Below are positions 1 through 5,037 of a DNA stretch of 5,037 nt, one piece after another (positions within the stretch are counted from its first letter, which is position 1; the number at the start of each line of letters is the position of its first letter). The notes below the pieces were generated by a model that made no database searches, was not told the DNA's origin, and was given only the letters and a program-made list of their open reading frames with translations. The translations under genes and the position numbers were made by a program. Origin of the DNA: Rubrobacter sp. (lineage in GTDB: Bacteria; Actinomycetota; Rubrobacteria; Rubrobacterales; Rubrobacteraceae); the NCBI GenBank assembly GCA_019247245.1, contig JAFAPF010000063.1, positions 1 through 5,037 of the forward strand, written 5' to 3'.

Positions 1-59
1 GTATGGTGATCGGCGAGATCAGGTTGCTCGAAAAGACTAAGAGGGAGGGCGGGCCGTGA
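1..59 (+). CDS. C-terminal end of an unidentified upstream gene (partial)
   Basis: The frame beginning at position 3 is open from the window edge to a TGA at 57-59 and reads as a short charged tail ending LLEKTKREGGP. Nearly all of its codons end in G or C (about 16 of 18), as in the real genes downstream. The competing frame that stops at 38-40 has mostly A/T-ending codons. This makes it a believable 3' end of a gene on the same strand. The fragment is too short to assign to a family, and I do not name a function. If real, its stop lies about 113 nt before the proposed sirC start, so it could belong to the same operon or to a separate upstream unit. Confidence 0.45.
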   Translation, partial: MVIGEIRLLEKTKREGGP

Positions 60-97
60 AGGCTCACACCACGCGCTGCGGCTATATATGCAACACT

Positions 98-137
98 TTG
101 TCAGGTAATGATACGAAAGTATAGGCTGTGCTAGACT
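98..137 (+). promoter_or_regulatory. Candidate promoter region of the tetrapyrrole operon
   Basis: This lies in the only intergenic gap of the window. Two overlapping possibilities are visible. The first is TTGTCA at 98-103 (5 of 6 matches to the sigma-70-type -35) followed after 16 nt by TATAGG at 120-125. The second is an extended -10, TGCTAGACT at 129-137, with no good -35 at the right distance. They would start transcription near 132 or 144 and give a 5' leader of about 30-40 nt before the first gene. Which one is used cannot be decided from sequence alone. Confidence 0.45.
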
Positions 138-142
138 TTCGT
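113..142. repeat. Perfect 8-bp inverted repeat over the promoter, possible operator
   Basis: ACGAAAGT (113-120) is mirrored exactly by ACTTTCGT (135-142) across a 14-nt spacer. Three further inner pairs (122-124 with 131-133) follow one A/G mismatch. The arm centres are 22 bp apart, about two helical turns, which suits a dimeric DNA-binding protein on one DNA face. The repeat overlaps or follows the candidate -10 elements, where a repressor would act. It could instead fold as an RNA hairpin if transcription begins upstream of it. No T-run follows, so it does not look like an intrinsic terminator. The sequence does not resemble the TTGTGAA-type Rex site known upstream of Streptomyces hem genes. 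Confidence 0.4.
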
Positions 143-161
143 CCCAATCCGGGGTGGCATT

Positions 162-166
162 AGGAG
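162..166 (+). promoter_or_regulatory. Shine-Dalgarno sequence for the sirC-like gene
   Basis: AGGAG at 162-166 is a good SD core, overlapping an in-frame TAG stop at 161-163 that closes the reading frame upstream. It is 6 nt before an ATC codon at 173 and 24 nt before an ATT codon at 191. No ATG, GTG or TTG lies in frame between the stop and 233. The spacing to 173 is the main reason for proposing ATC there as the start. Confidence 0.55.
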
Positions 167-172
167 AAAAAG

Positions 173-733
173 ATCGAGGGCGAAGGCGCTATTCTTTATC
201 CTCTATTCCTCGACCTTGCCGGCAAGCTTTGCGTGCTCGTTGGCGGCGGTGAGGTCGCGAACAGGAAGGCGAGAAAGCTCTTGCAGGCGGGGGCGAAGGT
301 CTTGGTGATCTCACCTGAGGTCAAGCCGGAGCTGGCGAGCGTGGCTGCGGAGGTGCGCCGGAGGCCGTACAGGGTAGGCGATCTCGAGGGGGCTTTTTTG
401 GTGTTTGCTGCTACGGAGCATCGGGAGGTTAACGCGGCGGTGGCGCAGGAGGCGCGAGAGAGGGGCATCCCAGTGAACGTCGCGGACAAGCTGGCGGAGG
501 GGGATTTTGCTTTGCCTTCGACCTTGAGGCGCGGGAGGCTCCAGGTTGCGGTCTCTACCGGCGGGGCCTCACCTACCCTGGCGCGTAGGATCCGGCAAGA
601 GCTTGAGAACGCCTTCGGGTTCGAGTGGGCGAGCCTTGTAGAGGCGCTGAGCAGCACGCGGCGCGACGGGCATAAGGCCGAAGGAGAGCTCGAGGAGGTG
701 GTCGAGAAATGCTTATCGCGGTTGCGGGTATGA
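173..733 (+). CDS. sirC: Precorrin-2 dehydrogenase (SirC / Met8 / CysG N-terminal family)
   Basis: This enzyme performs NAD-dependent oxidation of precorrin-2 to sirohydrochlorin in the cytoplasm, the siroheme step after the CobA domain encoded three genes downstream. The Rossmann nucleotide site is visible as VLVGGGEVANRKA (residues 21-33 from the 173 start), then FAATEHREVN (78-87). NVADKLAEGDFALPS carries Asp105, aligning with catalytic Asp104 of CysG. AVSTGGASP (126-134) is the family motif before the helical C-terminus. Residue T129 replaces the Ser128 of CysG. The protein is about 186 aa, slightly short for stand-alone SirC (about 200), with no methyltransferase domain. Whether it also inserts iron is unknown. 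The start is unusual: the conserved beta strand YPLFLDLAGKLCVLVGGG is encoded upstream of the first conventional codon (GTG 233), so GTG 233 would cut into the Rossmann fold. ATC 173 (good SD) or ATT 191 (family-like length) fits better. The 3' end overlaps hemA by 25 nt. Confidence 0.92.
   Translation: MEGEGAILYPLFLDLAGKLCVLVGGGEVANRKARKLLQAGAKVLVISPEVKPELASVAAEVRRRPYRVGDLEGAFLVFAATEHREVNAAVAQEARERGIPVNVADKLAEGDFALPSTLRRGRLQVAVSTGGASPTLARRIRQELENAFGFEWASLVEALSSTRRDGHKAEGELEEVVEKCLSRLRV
693..699 (+). promoter_or_regulatory. Near-perfect Shine-Dalgarno for hemA, inside sirC
   Basis: AGGAGGT at 693-699 lies within the last codons of the sirC-like gene, 9 nt before the ATG at 709. It settles the hemA start at 709 rather than the second in-frame ATG at 730, which forms an ATGA overlap with the sirC stop. 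Family alignment agrees, since glutamyl-tRNA reductases begin with a beta strand equivalent to MLIAVAGMSHHSAPVEVRE. Confidence 0.85.
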
Positions 734-2004
734 GCCATCACTCGGCACCGGTCGAGGTGCGCGAGAAGGTCGCCTTCTCGCCGTGTGCGGGCCGCTCTTT
801 CCTGCGTCGGCTTAAAGACGAAGGCACGGTCGCCGAGGCGGTCTTGCTCTCCACTTGCAACCGGACGGAGCTCTACACGGTGCTTGAGGACGAGGACGCC
901 AAGAAGCGTCTGCTCGGCTCTTTGGCGTCCGAGAAGGGTCTCGAGCACGACTTTTTGAAGGGCCACTCGTACTGGCTGACGGATGATAAGGCCGTGTGGC
1001 ATCTGTACCGGGTGGTCTCTTCTCTAGATTCGATGGTGGTAGGGGAGAGCCAGATCTTGGGCCAGGTCAGGGAGGCTTACCGAGCGGCGACGGAGGAGCT
1101 GTGCACGGGGCCAATCCTGAACCGGCTCTTTCACACCTCGCTCAGGGTCGGCAAGAAGGTACGTTCGGAGACGGGGATTGGGAAGAGCTCCCTCTCCGTG
1201 CCGCGCGTGGCGGTGCAGCTGGCCAGGGAGGTCTTCGGAACACTCGAAGGACGAACGGCGCTGGTCTTGGGTACCGGCGAGATGAGCGAGCTCGTCATAA
1301 AGCACCTCGTAAGTAGCGGTGTCCAGGAGCTCCGGATCGCCAACCGTACCGCCGGACGGGCCGTAGCACTCGCTGGGAGGGTAGGCGGAGTTACGGTGAG
1401 CTTTGACGCGCTCGCAGAGGAGCTTTCGAAGGTGGATGTGGTGGTAAGCTCGACCGGAGCCGGGGAGTGGATCGTAGATAGCGGGGTCGTCGCTGGGGCA
1501 ATTGCCAGTAGGGAAGAGCCGTTGTTCTTCATAGACATCGCGGTCCCGCGGGACGTAGACCCGGTGGTGCAGAATCTGGACCAGGTTTATGTATATGACA
1601 TAGACGACCTGCAGGCTGTCGTGGATCGCAACTCGGACGACCGAGTCGTAGCCGCTGCGGAGGGAGAGGCCATGATAGGACCCGCGGTCTTCGAGTTCAT
1701 GAGTTGGCTCTCGACGCTGCGCATCGTACCGTTAATTAGGGAGCTCAGGGACGGGGCCGAGCGCATCCGGCGTCACGAGCTCGCCCGCGCTTTGAGCGGG
1801 CTGAGCCTCTCGCCCGAGGAGGCCGAGGTCGTCGAGCGCATGACCCGCGCTCTCGTCAACAAGCTCCTCCACGGTCCCATTCAAGAGCTTAAGGCTCTCG
1901 TCGACGGCGGTTCCCCTCTAGAGGACGCCGAGGTCCGACGACGTCTCTTGGCCTTCAAAGACCTGCAGATAAAACTCGGTCGCTTCGAGGATCGCACCGG
2001 ATAG
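709..2004 (+). CDS. hemA: Glutamyl-tRNA reductase
   Basis: Catalyses the NADPH-dependent reduction of glutamyl-tRNA(Glu) to glutamate-1-semialdehyde, the committed step of the C5 route to 5-aminolevulinate. The protein is 431 aa, normal for the family. The catalytic domain (about 1-155) has GMSHHSAPVEVRE near the start, STCNRTE with the thioester-forming Cys50 (same number as in E. coli), His98 in the HLYR segment, and MVVGESQILGQVREAY at 109-124. The NADPH domain (about 165-310) contains the Rossmann turn VLGTGEM (186-192), then IANRT and the VVVSSTGA segment. The C-terminal dimerisation domain (about 320-425) contains ERMTRALVNKLLHGPIQELK near 376-395. No residue known to be essential appears missing. 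The gene overlaps the preceding gene by 25 nt and ends 2 nt before hemC. HemL, which takes the product, is not in the window. Translation is probably strong, given the consensus SD. Confidence 0.98.
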   Translation: MLIAVAGMSHHSAPVEVREKVAFSPCAGRSFLRRLKDEGTVAEAVLLSTCNRTELYTVLEDEDAKKRLLGSLASEKGLEHDFLKGHSYWLTDDKAVWHLYRVVSSLDSMVVGESQILGQVREAYRAATEELCTGPILNRLFHTSLRVGKKVRSETGIGKSSLSVPRVAVQLAREVFGTLEGRTALVLGTGEMSELVIKHLVSSGVQELRIANRTAGRAVALAGRVGGVTVSFDALAEELSKVDVVVSSTGAGEWIVDSGVVAGAIASREEPLFFIDIAVPRDVDPVVQNLDQVYVYDIDDLQAVVDRNSDDRVVAAAEGEAMIGPAVFEFMSWLSTLRIVPLIRELRDGAERIRRHELARALSGLSLSPEEAEVVERMTRALVNKLLHGPIQELKALVDGGSPLEDAEVRRRLLAFKDLQIKLGRFEDRTG

Positions 2005-2006
2005 CC

Positions 2007-2933
2007 ATGAGCCCCACTAGGCCCGTAGCCGTGGGGACGCGGGGCTCGAAACTTGCCCTCACGCAGGCGAACACTTGTGCAAAAAGGCTGAGGGCGGCAG
2101 GCTTCTCGGTTGAGGTCCGTATCATCAAGACCACCAGCGAGCACCATCCAGATCTGCCGCTCTCCGTCATAGACGAGCGCGACGTCTTCACGCGCCAGCT
2201 CGACGAGGCGCTCCTTGTGGGCGAGATAGACCTTGCGGTGCACTCCGCAAAAGACGTACCCACAGAACTTCCAGAGGGGATCGTACTCGCGGCAATCACC
2301 GAACGCCACGATCCTTCGGATGTCCTTGTCTCGAACGGGGGTTACGAGGTGGACGGCATGCCACAAGGGAGCGTCGTAGCCACCTCCAGCCTCCGACGCC
2401 GTGCCCAGCTCCTGCATAACCGTCCGGATCTTCGCGTGGTAGAGATCCGGGGCAACATTGATACACGCGTCCGCAAGATGCGCGCAGGGGAGGCGGAGGC
2501 CTTGATCCTCGCTCGGGCTGGTCTCGAACGTCTTGACCTCGACGTGCCGCACGCGGTCCTGCCCTCGGAGATCATGCTCCCTGCTGTGAGCCAAGGCGCT
2601 TTGGCCGTCGCCACCTTAGAAGAACACCACCTGTATGCGGAGATACGCGAGGTGCTCAACCACGAGCCAACCGAGACATCCATCCGCGCCGAGCGGGCTA
2701 TGCTAAAGGCTCTGGAGGGAGGTTGCCGGGTGCCGGTCGGGGCTTTGGCCTCAGTGCAGGGCTCGAAGGTTCGTATACAAGGTGTTGTAGCAACGCCGGA
2801 CGGAGTGCTCATATACCGGGGCGAGGCGGAAGGCGAGGAGCCTGAGGGGGTTGGCGGACGACTGGCGCGGGATCTTTTGAAACAGGGGGCCGCGGTGGTG
2901 CTCGATGAGGTCCGGGAGGTGAGAAGTACGTGA
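2007..2933 (+). CDS. hemC: Hydroxymethylbilane synthase (porphobilinogen deaminase)
   Basis: Joins four porphobilinogens head to tail into hydroxymethylbilane, using a covalently attached dipyrromethane primer. The 308-aa protein is full length for the family. Visible motifs in order are GTRGSKLALTQA (10-21), HSAKDVPTELP (79-89) with Asp83 equivalent to catalytic Asp84 of E. coli, ATSSLRRRAQL (125-135), EIRGNIDTRVRK (146-157), and EGGCRVPVGA with Cys240 as the cofactor attachment residue (Cys242 in E. coli). Domain 3 follows to the C-terminus. The ATG is 2 nt after the hemA stop and I see no convincing SD at normal distance: a GAGG lies at 1987-1990, 16 nt away. Initiation therefore probably depends on ribosomes finishing hemA. 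The 3' end overlaps the next gene by 4 nt. Its product is the direct substrate of the HemD domain encoded next. Confidence 0.98.
   Translation: MSPTRPVAVGTRGSKLALTQANTCAKRLRAAGFSVEVRIIKTTSEHHPDLPLSVIDERDVFTRQLDEALLVGEIDLAVHSAKDVPTELPEGIVLAAITERHDPSDVLVSNGGYEVDGMPQGSVVATSSLRRRAQLLHNRPDLRVVEIRGNIDTRVRKMRAGEAEALILARAGLERLDLDVPHAVLPSEIMLPAVSQGALAVATLEEHHLYAEIREVLNHEPTETSIRAERAMLKALEGGCRVPVGALASVQGSKVRIQGVVATPDGVLIYRGEAEGEEPEGVGGRLARDLLKQGAAVVLDEVREVRST
2915..2922 (+). promoter_or_regulatory. Strong Shine-Dalgarno for cobA-hemD, inside hemC
   Basis: GGAGGTGA at 2915-2922 matches the anti-SD for eight bases and sits 7 nt before the GTG at 2930. It supports GTG 2930 as the start even though the codon overlaps the hemC stop (GTGA, 2930-2933). 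The encoded product then begins MIYLVGSGPGDPG, as expected for the family. Confidence 0.85.
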
Positions 2934-4468
2934 TCTACCTCGTCGGCAGCGGCCCCGGCGACCCCGGCCTCTTCACCGTCAAGGGTGTCCGCTGCATGCA
3001 AGAAGCAGACGTAGTGGTCTACGACCGGCTTGCCCCTGACCCTTTGCTCGCCCACGCCCGACCCAAGGCACAGAAGATCTACGTCGGCAAGAAGCCGGGC
3101 GATCACTCGATGTCACAGGAGGATATCAACACGCTCCTCGTCGAGCTCGGCCGTGCGGGGAAAACGGTTATCCGCCTCAAGGGTGGCGACTCATATGTCT
3201 TCGGCCGGGGCGGCGAGGAAGCACAGGCTCTCGCCCGAGCCGGACTCCCCTTCGAGGTCGTCCCCGGTATCACGAGTGGCATTGCAGCTCCCACTTACGC
3301 TGGTATCCCCGTAACACACCGTGGTGTCTCTACCAGCGTCACCTTCGTCACCGGCCACGAGGATCCTACGAAAGGGGAATCGACCGTAATTTGGGACCAC
3401 CTCGCCAACGACGCCGGGACGCTCGTACTGTATATGGGTGTGGGAAGGCTAGCGGAGATCTCAGCCAGGCTCATCTCCGCTGGCCGCAGCACCGAAACAC
3501 CGGTCGCCTGCATCCGCTGGGGCACCCTCCCCGAGCAGAGAACCGTCACCGGTACCCTTGAGGACATCGCAGACAAGGTTGCTGAAGCCAACCTCAGCCC
3601 GCCGGTGATCACGGTAATAGGCGACGTGGTCGCGCTGCGCTACGAGGGGCTCGACTGGTTCGAGAGGAAGCCACTCTTCGGGCGACGCGTCGTCGTGACA
3701 AGGGCGCGGACCCAGGCCGGAGAACTATCTAAAAAGCTCGAGGCTTTAGGAGCAGAGGTTATAGAGTTCCCGACCATTCAGGTCCGGCCACCCGAAGATT
3801 TCGGGCCGCTGGACGGGGCGATCCGGAACCTCGACTCCTTCGACTGGATCGTTTTCACCAGCGTGAACGGCGTAGAGGCGTTCGCGGAGCGTTTGCGACG
3901 CCACGGCTTGGATCTCCGGGCGGTGCCACGCCAGGCGAAGATAGCGGCCATAGGCCCGGCAACGGCTGAGAGGATCCAAAGAGTCGGCCTCCAGGTGGAC
4001 ACAACACCTGATGAGTACAAGGCCGAGGCTCTGATCGCAGCACTCGCCGGCGAATCCCTAAAGGGTAAGAGGGTGCTGATCCCCCGGGCAAAAGTGGCCC
4101 GGGAGGTCCTACCGGAGAAGCTGCGTGCGGTGGGCGCCACGGTCGTGGTCCCGCCGGCATACGAGTCGGTACCCGCGGATGAGGGCAGGGAAACGTTGCA
4201 GCGGCGACTACTCGCTGGCGAGATCGACTGCGTCACCTTCACCGCGAGCTCGACCGTCGAGAACTTCGTCCTGGCCTTCGGCGGTGAGGAGGTGGGACGG
4301 CTTCTCTCGAAGACCCGCATCGCATGCATCGGGCCGATCACGGCAGAGACCGCCCGCAGCCACGCTATCCCTGTAGATGCCGAGGCGGCCGAGTACACCA
4401 TCCCCGGTCTCCTAAAGGCGGTGGTAGATCTCCTCACCGCTGGTAACATGAGCAAGAAAAGCAGGTGA
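2930..4468 (+). CDS. cobA-hemD: Fused uroporphyrinogen-III C-methyltransferase and uroporphyrinogen-III synthase
   Basis: A two-domain protein of 512 aa. Residues 1 to about 240 are an S-adenosylmethionine-dependent methyltransferase (SUMT/CobA) that methylates uroporphyrinogen III at C2 and C7 to give precorrin-2. Motifs are VGSGPGDPGLFT (5-16), VYDRL (30-34), RLKGGDSYVFGRGGEE (82-97), VPGITSGIAAPTYAGIPVTHRG (111-132), YMGVGRL (168-174), RWGTLPEQRTVTGTL (196-210) and PPVITVIGDVV (224-234). Residues from about 249 onward form the HemD domain, which cyclises hydroxymethylbilane with D-ring inversion. It is introduced by LFGRRVVVTRA, with FTSVNGVEAF (309-318), AAIGPATAE, FTASSTVENF (437-446), CIGPITAETA and EYTIPGLL. 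The two lobes of HemD are both present, so neither activity looks truncated. Such fusions are established in Actinobacteria and some Firmicutes. Having both enzymes on one chain places the heme/siroheme branch choice at the site where uroporphyrinogen III is made. The gene starts with GTG and ends 4 nt before hemB. Confidence 0.97.
   Translation: MIYLVGSGPGDPGLFTVKGVRCMQEADVVVYDRLAPDPLLAHARPKAQKIYVGKKPGDHSMSQEDINTLLVELGRAGKTVIRLKGGDSYVFGRGGEEAQALARAGLPFEVVPGITSGIAAPTYAGIPVTHRGVSTSVTFVTGHEDPTKGESTVIWDHLANDAGTLVLYMGVGRLAEISARLISAGRSTETPVACIRWGTLPEQRTVTGTLEDIADKVAEANLSPPVITVIGDVVALRYEGLDWFERKPLFGRRVVVTRARTQAGELSKKLEALGAEVIEFPTIQVRPPEDFGPLDGAIRNLDSFDWIVFTSVNGVEAFAERLRRHGLDLRAVPRQAKIAAIGPATAERIQRVGLQVDTTPDEYKAEALIAALAGESLKGKRVLIPRAKVAREVLPEKLRAVGATVVVPPAYESVPADEGRETLQRRLLAGEIDCVTFTASSTVENFVLAFGGEEVGRLLSKTRIACIGPITAETARSHAIPVDAEAAEYTIPGLLKAVVDLLTAGNMSKKSR
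4463..4468 (+). promoter_or_regulatory. Short Shine-Dalgarno for hemB embedding the cobA-hemD stop
   Basis: AGGTGA at 4463-4468 contains the TGA stop of the upstream gene and is only 4 nt from the hemB ATG at 4473. The match is shorter and closer than ideal, so hemB is probably translated largely by coupling to the gene before it. Confidence 0.6.
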
Positions 4469-4472
4469 TTCC

Positions 4473-5037
4473 ATGGCATTCCCACAACAGAGGCTCCGCC
4501 GCACACGCCGCACGGGCGGCCTGCGTGGCCTCGTGCGCGAGACGGAACTCTCCCCTGAAGACTTCATTTACCCTCTCTTCGTAACGGTAGGCGAAGACGT
4601 CCGTAACCCAGTAGCTTCTATGCCGGGTATCTTCCAGCTCTCCATAAACCACGCCGTCGAGGAGGCTCGTAGGGCACATGCTCTGGGCATCCCGGGTGTC
4701 CTGCTCTTCGGCATACCCGACGAGAAGGACGAGGCGGCGAGTGGGGCTTACGACCTGGAAGGCGTCGTGCAGCTCGCGACGAAGGCCATAAAAGATGCTC
4801 TGCCGGAGTTGCTCGTGGTGACGGATGTATGCTTGTGCGAGTACACAAGCCATGGGCACTGCGGGATCGTAGACCGGGAGAAGGGTGAAGTCCTTAACGA
4901 CCTCAGCCTCGAGCTATTGGCCCGCACTGCTACAAGCCAGGCCGAAGCCGGTGCGGATATCGTGGCACCGTCGGATATGATGGACGGCAGGGTCGCTGCT
5001 TTAAGGAGCGAGTTAGATCGCGAGGGGTTCGAGGCCA
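4473..5037 (+). CDS. hemB: Porphobilinogen synthase (5-aminolevulinate dehydratase), N-terminal part
   Basis: Condenses two 5-aminolevulinates into porphobilinogen, the substrate of HemC. The frame opens at ATG 4473 and stays open to the window edge, giving 188 complete codons of an enzyme usually about 320-330 aa. The start fits the family: an Arg-rich arm (RLRRTRRTGGLR) followed by LVRETELSPEDFIYPLFV, then MPGIFQLS, LFGIPDEKDEAASGAY (78-93) and DVCLCEYTSHGHCG (118-131). Cys120, Cys122 and Cys130 are the three zinc ligands, at the same numbers as in E. coli, so this is the zinc-type active site rather than the Asp-rich magnesium type of plants and some alpha-proteobacteria. APSDMMDGRV (165-174) follows. 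The two Schiff-base lysines lie beyond the window, so the catalytic core cannot be checked. No sign of disruption is seen up to the edge. Confidence 0.98.
   Translation, partial: MAFPQQRLRRTRRTGGLRGLVRETELSPEDFIYPLFVTVGEDVRNPVASMPGIFQLSINHAVEEARRAHALGIPGVLLFGIPDEKDEAASGAYDLEGVVQLATKAIKDALPELLVVTDVCLCEYTSHGHCGIVDREKGEVLNDLSLELLARTATSQAEAGADIVAPSDMMDGRVAALRSELDREGFEA

Noticed and set aside
7..21. TGATC-GGCGA-GATCA inverted repeat near the window start
   Set aside because: Arms are only 5 bp and lie in the probable coding tail of the upstream gene, so a chance match is likely.
56..67. GTGA-AGGC-TCAC mini-hairpin overlapping the upstream stop codon, considered as a terminator
   Set aside because: The stem is only 4 bp and no U-tract follows, so it would not act as an intrinsic terminator.
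154..252. Small Arg-rich frame from GTG 154 as a leader peptide
   Set aside because: It has no SD, its product looks like an out-of-frame reading of sirC, and there is no attenuator-like structure. It is kept only as evidence for the possible A-tract frame error.
730..733. ATGA overlap as an alternative hemA start at 730
   Set aside because: The family-conserved N-terminal strand is encoded from ATG 709, which has AGGAGGT at the right distance. Starting at 730 would lose seven conserved-region residues.
196..1002. Long open frame on the minus strand (268 codons) across sirC and hemA
   Set aside because: It lies wholly opposite two well-recognised genes, its Ser/Arg/Leu-rich product has no recognisable motif, and high GC generates such antisense frames.
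1881..2594. Minus-strand open frame of 237 codons opposite hemA and hemC
   Set aside because: Antisense shadow of hemC, whose every family motif is intact on the + strand. No SD or domain supports the minus frame.
4083..4103. Perfect 7-bp GC hairpin, CCCGGGC and GCCCGGG with a 7-nt loop
   Set aside because: It sits inside the HemD coding region, where it encodes an ordinary PRAKVARE segment. There is no T-run and no gene boundary, so a terminator or operator role is not supported.
3778..4506. Minus-strand open frame of 242 codons opposite the HemD domain
   Set aside because: The composition is Ser/Ala/Arg-rich shadow sequence without motifs, and the + strand HemD domain explains the region.

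Overview
The window is a compact stretch of a tetrapyrrole (heme/siroheme) biosynthesis operon, with all recognised genes on the + strand. The sequence is moderately high in GC (around 60% by eye). The gene set and order are: a precorrin-2 dehydrogenase, hemA, hemC, a fused cobA-hemD, then hemB. A C5-pathway (glutamyl-tRNA) operon carrying a uroporphyrinogen-III methyltransferase/synthase fusion is known from Actinobacteria and from some Clostridia and Deinococcus-Thermus relatives. My best guess is a deep-branching actinobacterium such as a Rubrobacter relative. This is inferred from gene order, protein style and GC, not from a species-specific marker.

Layout. Positions 1-59 probably hold the last codons of an unidentified upstream gene. 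Positions 60-172 are the only real intergenic gap. It contains plausible promoter elements, a perfect 8-bp inverted repeat with a 14-nt spacer, and a Shine-Dalgarno (SD) sequence just before the first operon gene. From there to the end coding is continuous: sirC-like (about 173-733), hemA (709-2004, overlapping the previous gene by 25 nt), hemC (2007-2933, 2-nt gap), cobA-hemD (2930-4468, GTGA overlap) and hemB (4473 to beyond the window end, 4-nt gap). The spacing implies one polycistronic message with translational coupling.

How the genes work together. HemA reduces glutamyl-tRNA to glutamate-1-semialdehyde. HemL, needed next, is not in the window. HemB condenses two 5-aminolevulinates to porphobilinogen, HemC polymerises four of these to hydroxymethylbilane, and the HemD half of the fusion closes the ring to uroporphyrinogen III. 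That is the branch point: the CobA half of the same polypeptide methylates it to precorrin-2, which the first gene product oxidises to sirohydrochlorin. The operon therefore supplies both the common trunk and the siroheme/cobalamin-type branch.

This is a recognisable pathway locus, not an undescribed system. The points most worth a second look are the missing conventional start codon of the first gene, the inverted repeat over the likely promoter, and the differing strengths of the ribosome binding sites along the operon.
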